NCBI GenBank assembly: GCA_934489895.1
Contig: CAKSST010000003.1
Span: forward strand, 57,921-121,920
DNA length: 64,000 bases
DNA from: an uncultured Eubacteriales bacterium
GTDB taxonomy: Bacteria > Bacillota > Clostridia > Oscillospirales > Acutalibacteraceae
Direction: 5' to 3'
Notes under the pieces: model-generated
The model's input: only the letters and a program-made list of their open reading frames with translations
Database searches by the model: none
Told to the model about the DNA's origin: nothing
Position numbers and translations under genes: made by a program
Part shown: positions 61,773-64,000 of the stretch, piece by piece
Numbering within the stretch: the first letter of the stretch is position 1
Layout: each line of letters begins with the position of its first letter

Positions 61773-62288
61773 ATGAAAGAAAACAGAAAACTGTTAAGAG
61801 AGGTTCTGAACGATATCCGCCGTGATATGACTGATGAATAGGTATTAAATCTGCTGGCGGACAGCAAGATTTCGGTGCAGCCCGAAAGCGAAAAGGAAAA
61901 GTATACGCCGGGACAGCGTGCGGCGGATTCCATTGCAAAATTTGCCGGAAGCTGGGCATTTATATTTTCTTTCAGCGGGGTTATGATTTTGTGGATGGTT
62001 GTGAACGTTCTGCTGGCAGCCCGGGCGTTTGATTCATATCCGTTCATTCTGCTGAATTTGGTTTTGTCTTGTGTGGCGGCTATTCAGGCACCGCTTATTA
62101 TGATGAGTCAGAACCGTCAGGAGGAAAAGGATCGCCGCCGTGCCGAAAATGATTATAAAGTCAACCTGAAAACCGAGATAATGATTGAGGATCTGTACGA
62201 TAAGGTAAATGCCATTCTCGCAAAGCAATCGGCGCTTGAACGGCAGGCTCGGGGAGATAACAAAGAAGAGCAGAAAACAGCCGAATAA
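61773..62288 (+). pseudogene. DUF1003 membrane protein with a nonsense codon
   Basis: One frame from ATG 61773: MKENRKLLREVLNDIRRDM, TAG at 61839-61841, then VLNLLADSKI and the DUF1003 core (AADSIAKFAGSWAFIFSFSG, two membrane segments, LVLSCVAAIQAPLIMMSQNR, DRRRAENDYKVNLKTE). A GTG at 61875 could restart translation to give a nearly complete 137-residue protein, so it may still be functional. Confidence 0.75.
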
Positions 62289-62363
62289 TTTAAGGCGAGG
62301 GCTATCCGCCTTCGCCTTTTGTAAATATCTGTTATTGACTTTGTGCCGGGAGATTGATACCTA

Positions 62364-63326
62364 TCAGCCCTTACTGTTTGCAATGGCCTGATCAATCAGC
62401 TTTTGCAGCGTCTCTGCCTGTTTCTTGGCGGTTATCGCACCGACAATCGGTTCGCCTACGATGTTGCCGTTCTTGTCAACAACATATGTTGTTGGATACG
62501 AGTACAGTCCGGAGGTGAATTTCCCGGCCTCGCTTTTTGAATCAAACCAAATGTTTTTGTAGGATACGCCCTTCTTTGTCAGAAGGTCCTTTGCATCGTT
62601 TATCGCCGTTTTATCTCCGTCAAGAGTGAATGAGTTGATTCCGACTACCGCACCGCCTTTTTCGGCAAGCTTTTTGTTCAGTGCTTCCAGATCGGCAAGC
62701 TCACCCACGCAGGGGCTGCAGGTGGTAAACCAGAAATTTACTACGGTAACGGTATTTCCCGCGAACAGTGTGCTGCTCTTCACTTCGTTTCCGTCAAGAT
62801 CCTTACCGTCAAATGCGGGGAATTTCATCAGATCGCCTTTTTCTGTCGGTTTGCCGTTCTCTGCCGGAACGCTCATATCGCCGTCGGACGGCTTTTTTCC
62901 GCAGCCGGGGAACTTTTGCTCAAGAACCGTCAGCTTTCCCTCAATCTCACGAATCTGTTCGGCACCTTCGTTAAGCAGCTTCAGTTCATCAGCTTTGAAC
63001 TGGCTCTTGGCGCCGTCGATCGTTTTAAGCAGGAAATCTCCGTAGTTTCCTCCGTCCTCAATCATCGCCATACCTTTATTGGCAGATAGGAATACTTTCT
63101 CCCAGAGTTCATTGTTTTCGGAAAGAATGACGTTTTCCTGCTCCATCAGTTTTTGATGAAGCTCGGTTGCTTCGTCCTTCGTACCCGGTTCCTTTGCCAT
63201 CAGGTCGGCAATTTCAGCCTTTTTGTTTCCGTTGCTTTTCCTGTTGTCTTTGCCCGTGCCGCAGGCGGCAAGGCTGAATATCAGCAGGAAAGCGGTCAAT
63301 ACTGTTAAAATTCTTGTTGTTTTCAT
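62364..63326 (-). CDS. TlpA/ResA-like thioredoxin-fold lipoprotein
   Basis: 320 residues from ATG 63326 (GGAGTAAAGACT upstream). Lipoprotein signal ending SLAACG. A ~150-residue helical insert is followed by a thioredoxin domain with WFTTCSPCVGELADLEAL (CSPC active site) and the cis-Pro segment YSYPTTYVVD. Extracytoplasmic thiol-disulfide exchange. It starts six bases after the NapH-like gene, so they act as a pair, possibly passing electrons outward (inference). Confidence 0.88.
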   Translation of the reverse strand: MKTTRILTVLTAFLLIFSLAACGTGKDNRKSNGNKKAEIADLMAKEPGTKDEATELHQKLMEQENVILSENNELWEKVFLSANKGMAMIEDGGNYGDFLLKTIDGAKSQFKADELKLLNEGAEQIREIEGKLTVLEQKFPGCGKKPSDGDMSVPAENGKPTEKGDLMKFPAFDGKDLDGNEVKSSTLFAGNTVTVVNFWFTTCSPCVGELADLEALNKKLAEKGGAVVGINSFTLDGDKTAINDAKDLLTKKGVSYKNIWFDSKSEAGKFTSGLYSYPTTYVVDKNGNIVGEPIVGAITAKKQAETLQKLIDQAIANSKG

Positions 63327-63331
63327 AGTCT

Positions 63332-64000
63332 TTACTCCTTTTCCGTATCGGATATTTGTTTTGGTGTTTCCGTCTTTTCTGCGGGACGATCTGTTTCTTT
63401 TCCGTTGCCGAAGCCATAGCGGAAGCTTACGGCCTTGGTGGGGCAGGCACGGACGCACATGCCGCAGCGGATGCATTCGGTGTGGTCGGGTGCTTTGGTT
63501 ACATCCACATCCATCTTGCATGCCTTTGCACATTTTCCGCAGGAAACGCATTTGTGTTTATCAACCTTCATACCGAAAAGCGATACCTTATTAAGCAGCG
63601 CATAAAACGCGCCCAGCGGACACAGCCACTTGCAGAACGGGCGGTAGAAAAGCACACTCAACATGATTACTGTAATCAGAATGCCGAGTTTCCACGAAAA
63701 GAGCAAACCGAGAGCGGCGCGTATGCCGGAATTAACGGTGGCGAGAGGTATAGCTCCCTCAAGTACCCCTTGCGGACAAAGGTATTTGCAGAAGAACGGA
63801 TTTCCCATGCCAACATCGTTTGTGATAAGAACTGGCATCAAAACCACCATAAAAAGCAGAACAGCGTATTTTATGTAGGTCAGAGGCTTCAGCTTTTTGG
63901 TGGAGATCTTTTTGGTCGGAATTTTGTGCAGCAGCTCCTGAAACCATCCGAACGGACACAGAAAGCCGCAGATGAAGCGTCCGAACAGCACACCGAGCAG
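63332..64000 (-). CDS. NapH/YccM-like 4Fe-4S membrane protein (5' end beyond window)
   Basis: The frame is open to the window edge. Membrane helices with cysteine motifs CGFLCPFGW, CKYLCPQG and CKWLCPLGA, then two ferredoxin clusters CVSCGKCAKACKMD and CIRCGMCVRACPTKA. Such proteins move electrons across or along the membrane. Upstream of the TlpA-like lipoprotein in one operon. Confidence 0.88.
   Translation of the reverse strand: MLGVLFGRFICGFLCPFGWFQELLHKIPTKKISTKKLKPLTYIKYAVLLFMVVLMPVLITNDVGMGNPFFCKYLCPQGVLEGAIPLATVNSGIRAALGLLFSWKLGILITVIMLSVLFYRPFCKWLCPLGAFYALLNKVSLFGMKVDKHKCVSCGKCAKACKMDVDVTKAPDHTECIRCGMCVRACPTKAVSFRYGFGNGKETDRPAEKTETPKQISDTEKE

Overview
The window reads as a chromosome segment of a low-GC, spore-lineage member of the Clostridia, most likely Oscillospiraceae/Ruminococcus-like. 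This rests on a spo0A gene, a potABCD operon, ruvCAB, an ECF transporter core, truA, pgsA and a ClpE-type ATPase in a compact AT-rich backbone with many TTG/GTG starts. The species assignment is inference; no rRNA is present.

Layout. (1) 1-1.6 kb: two displaced Rhs C-terminal toxin modules, each followed by a small immunity-like gene. (2) 1.7-15 kb: an accessory island. It holds a DNRLRE-like surface protein, a phage-type lysis cassette (XhlA-like protein, holin, amidase), a membrane-anchored metallophosphoesterase, and a compact uncharacterised biosynthetic operon (two nucleotide-handling enzymes, an acyl carrier protein, a BtrH-like protein, an AMP-forming ligase and a CYTH phosphatase). 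A glycosidase-like TIM-barrel protein, an Ig-domain protein and a lipoprotein follow. Four copies of one element (10-bp inverted repeat with a 5-nt loop, then a -10-like hexamer exactly 11 nt after the TGTCA of the right arm) stand before four of these transcription units; this is the most striking unexplained signal in the window. (3) 15-18.8 kb: an AraC regulator, a MATE pump and a DegV protein, flanked by two inverted copies of a ~170-bp repeat built of chained short hairpins. (4) 18.9-38.8 kb: conserved core genes ending in tRNA-Gly and tRNA-Arg.

(5) 38.9-43.6 kb: a decayed integrative element beside tRNA-Arg. It has an integrase with two internal stops, a radical SAM gene broken by deletion, a stop and a 46-bp tandem duplication, phage tail fragments on the opposite strand, and a helicase-associated fragment. 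(6) 43.6-59.0 kb: a Wzx/Wzy-type exopolysaccharide cluster with UDP-sugar dehydrogenase, aminotransferase, priming sugar transferase, five glycosyltransferases, polymerase, two tandem pyruvyl transferases, flippase, an Fe-S F420-dehydrogenase-like protein and a nucleotidyltransferase. (7) 59.2-64 kb: a visibly more GC-rich accessory segment with a broken histidine kinase, a divergent SDR/TetR pair sharing a palindromic promoter, a DUF1003 gene with a nonsense codon, and a TlpA-like lipoprotein plus NapH-like ferredoxin pair running off the window.

How it works together: the left 15 kb looks like a horizontally acquired, surface- and antagonism-oriented island whose modules may share one regulatory signal. 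The right part combines a dead integrative element with a glycan locus, typical of variable surface loci in gut Clostridia.
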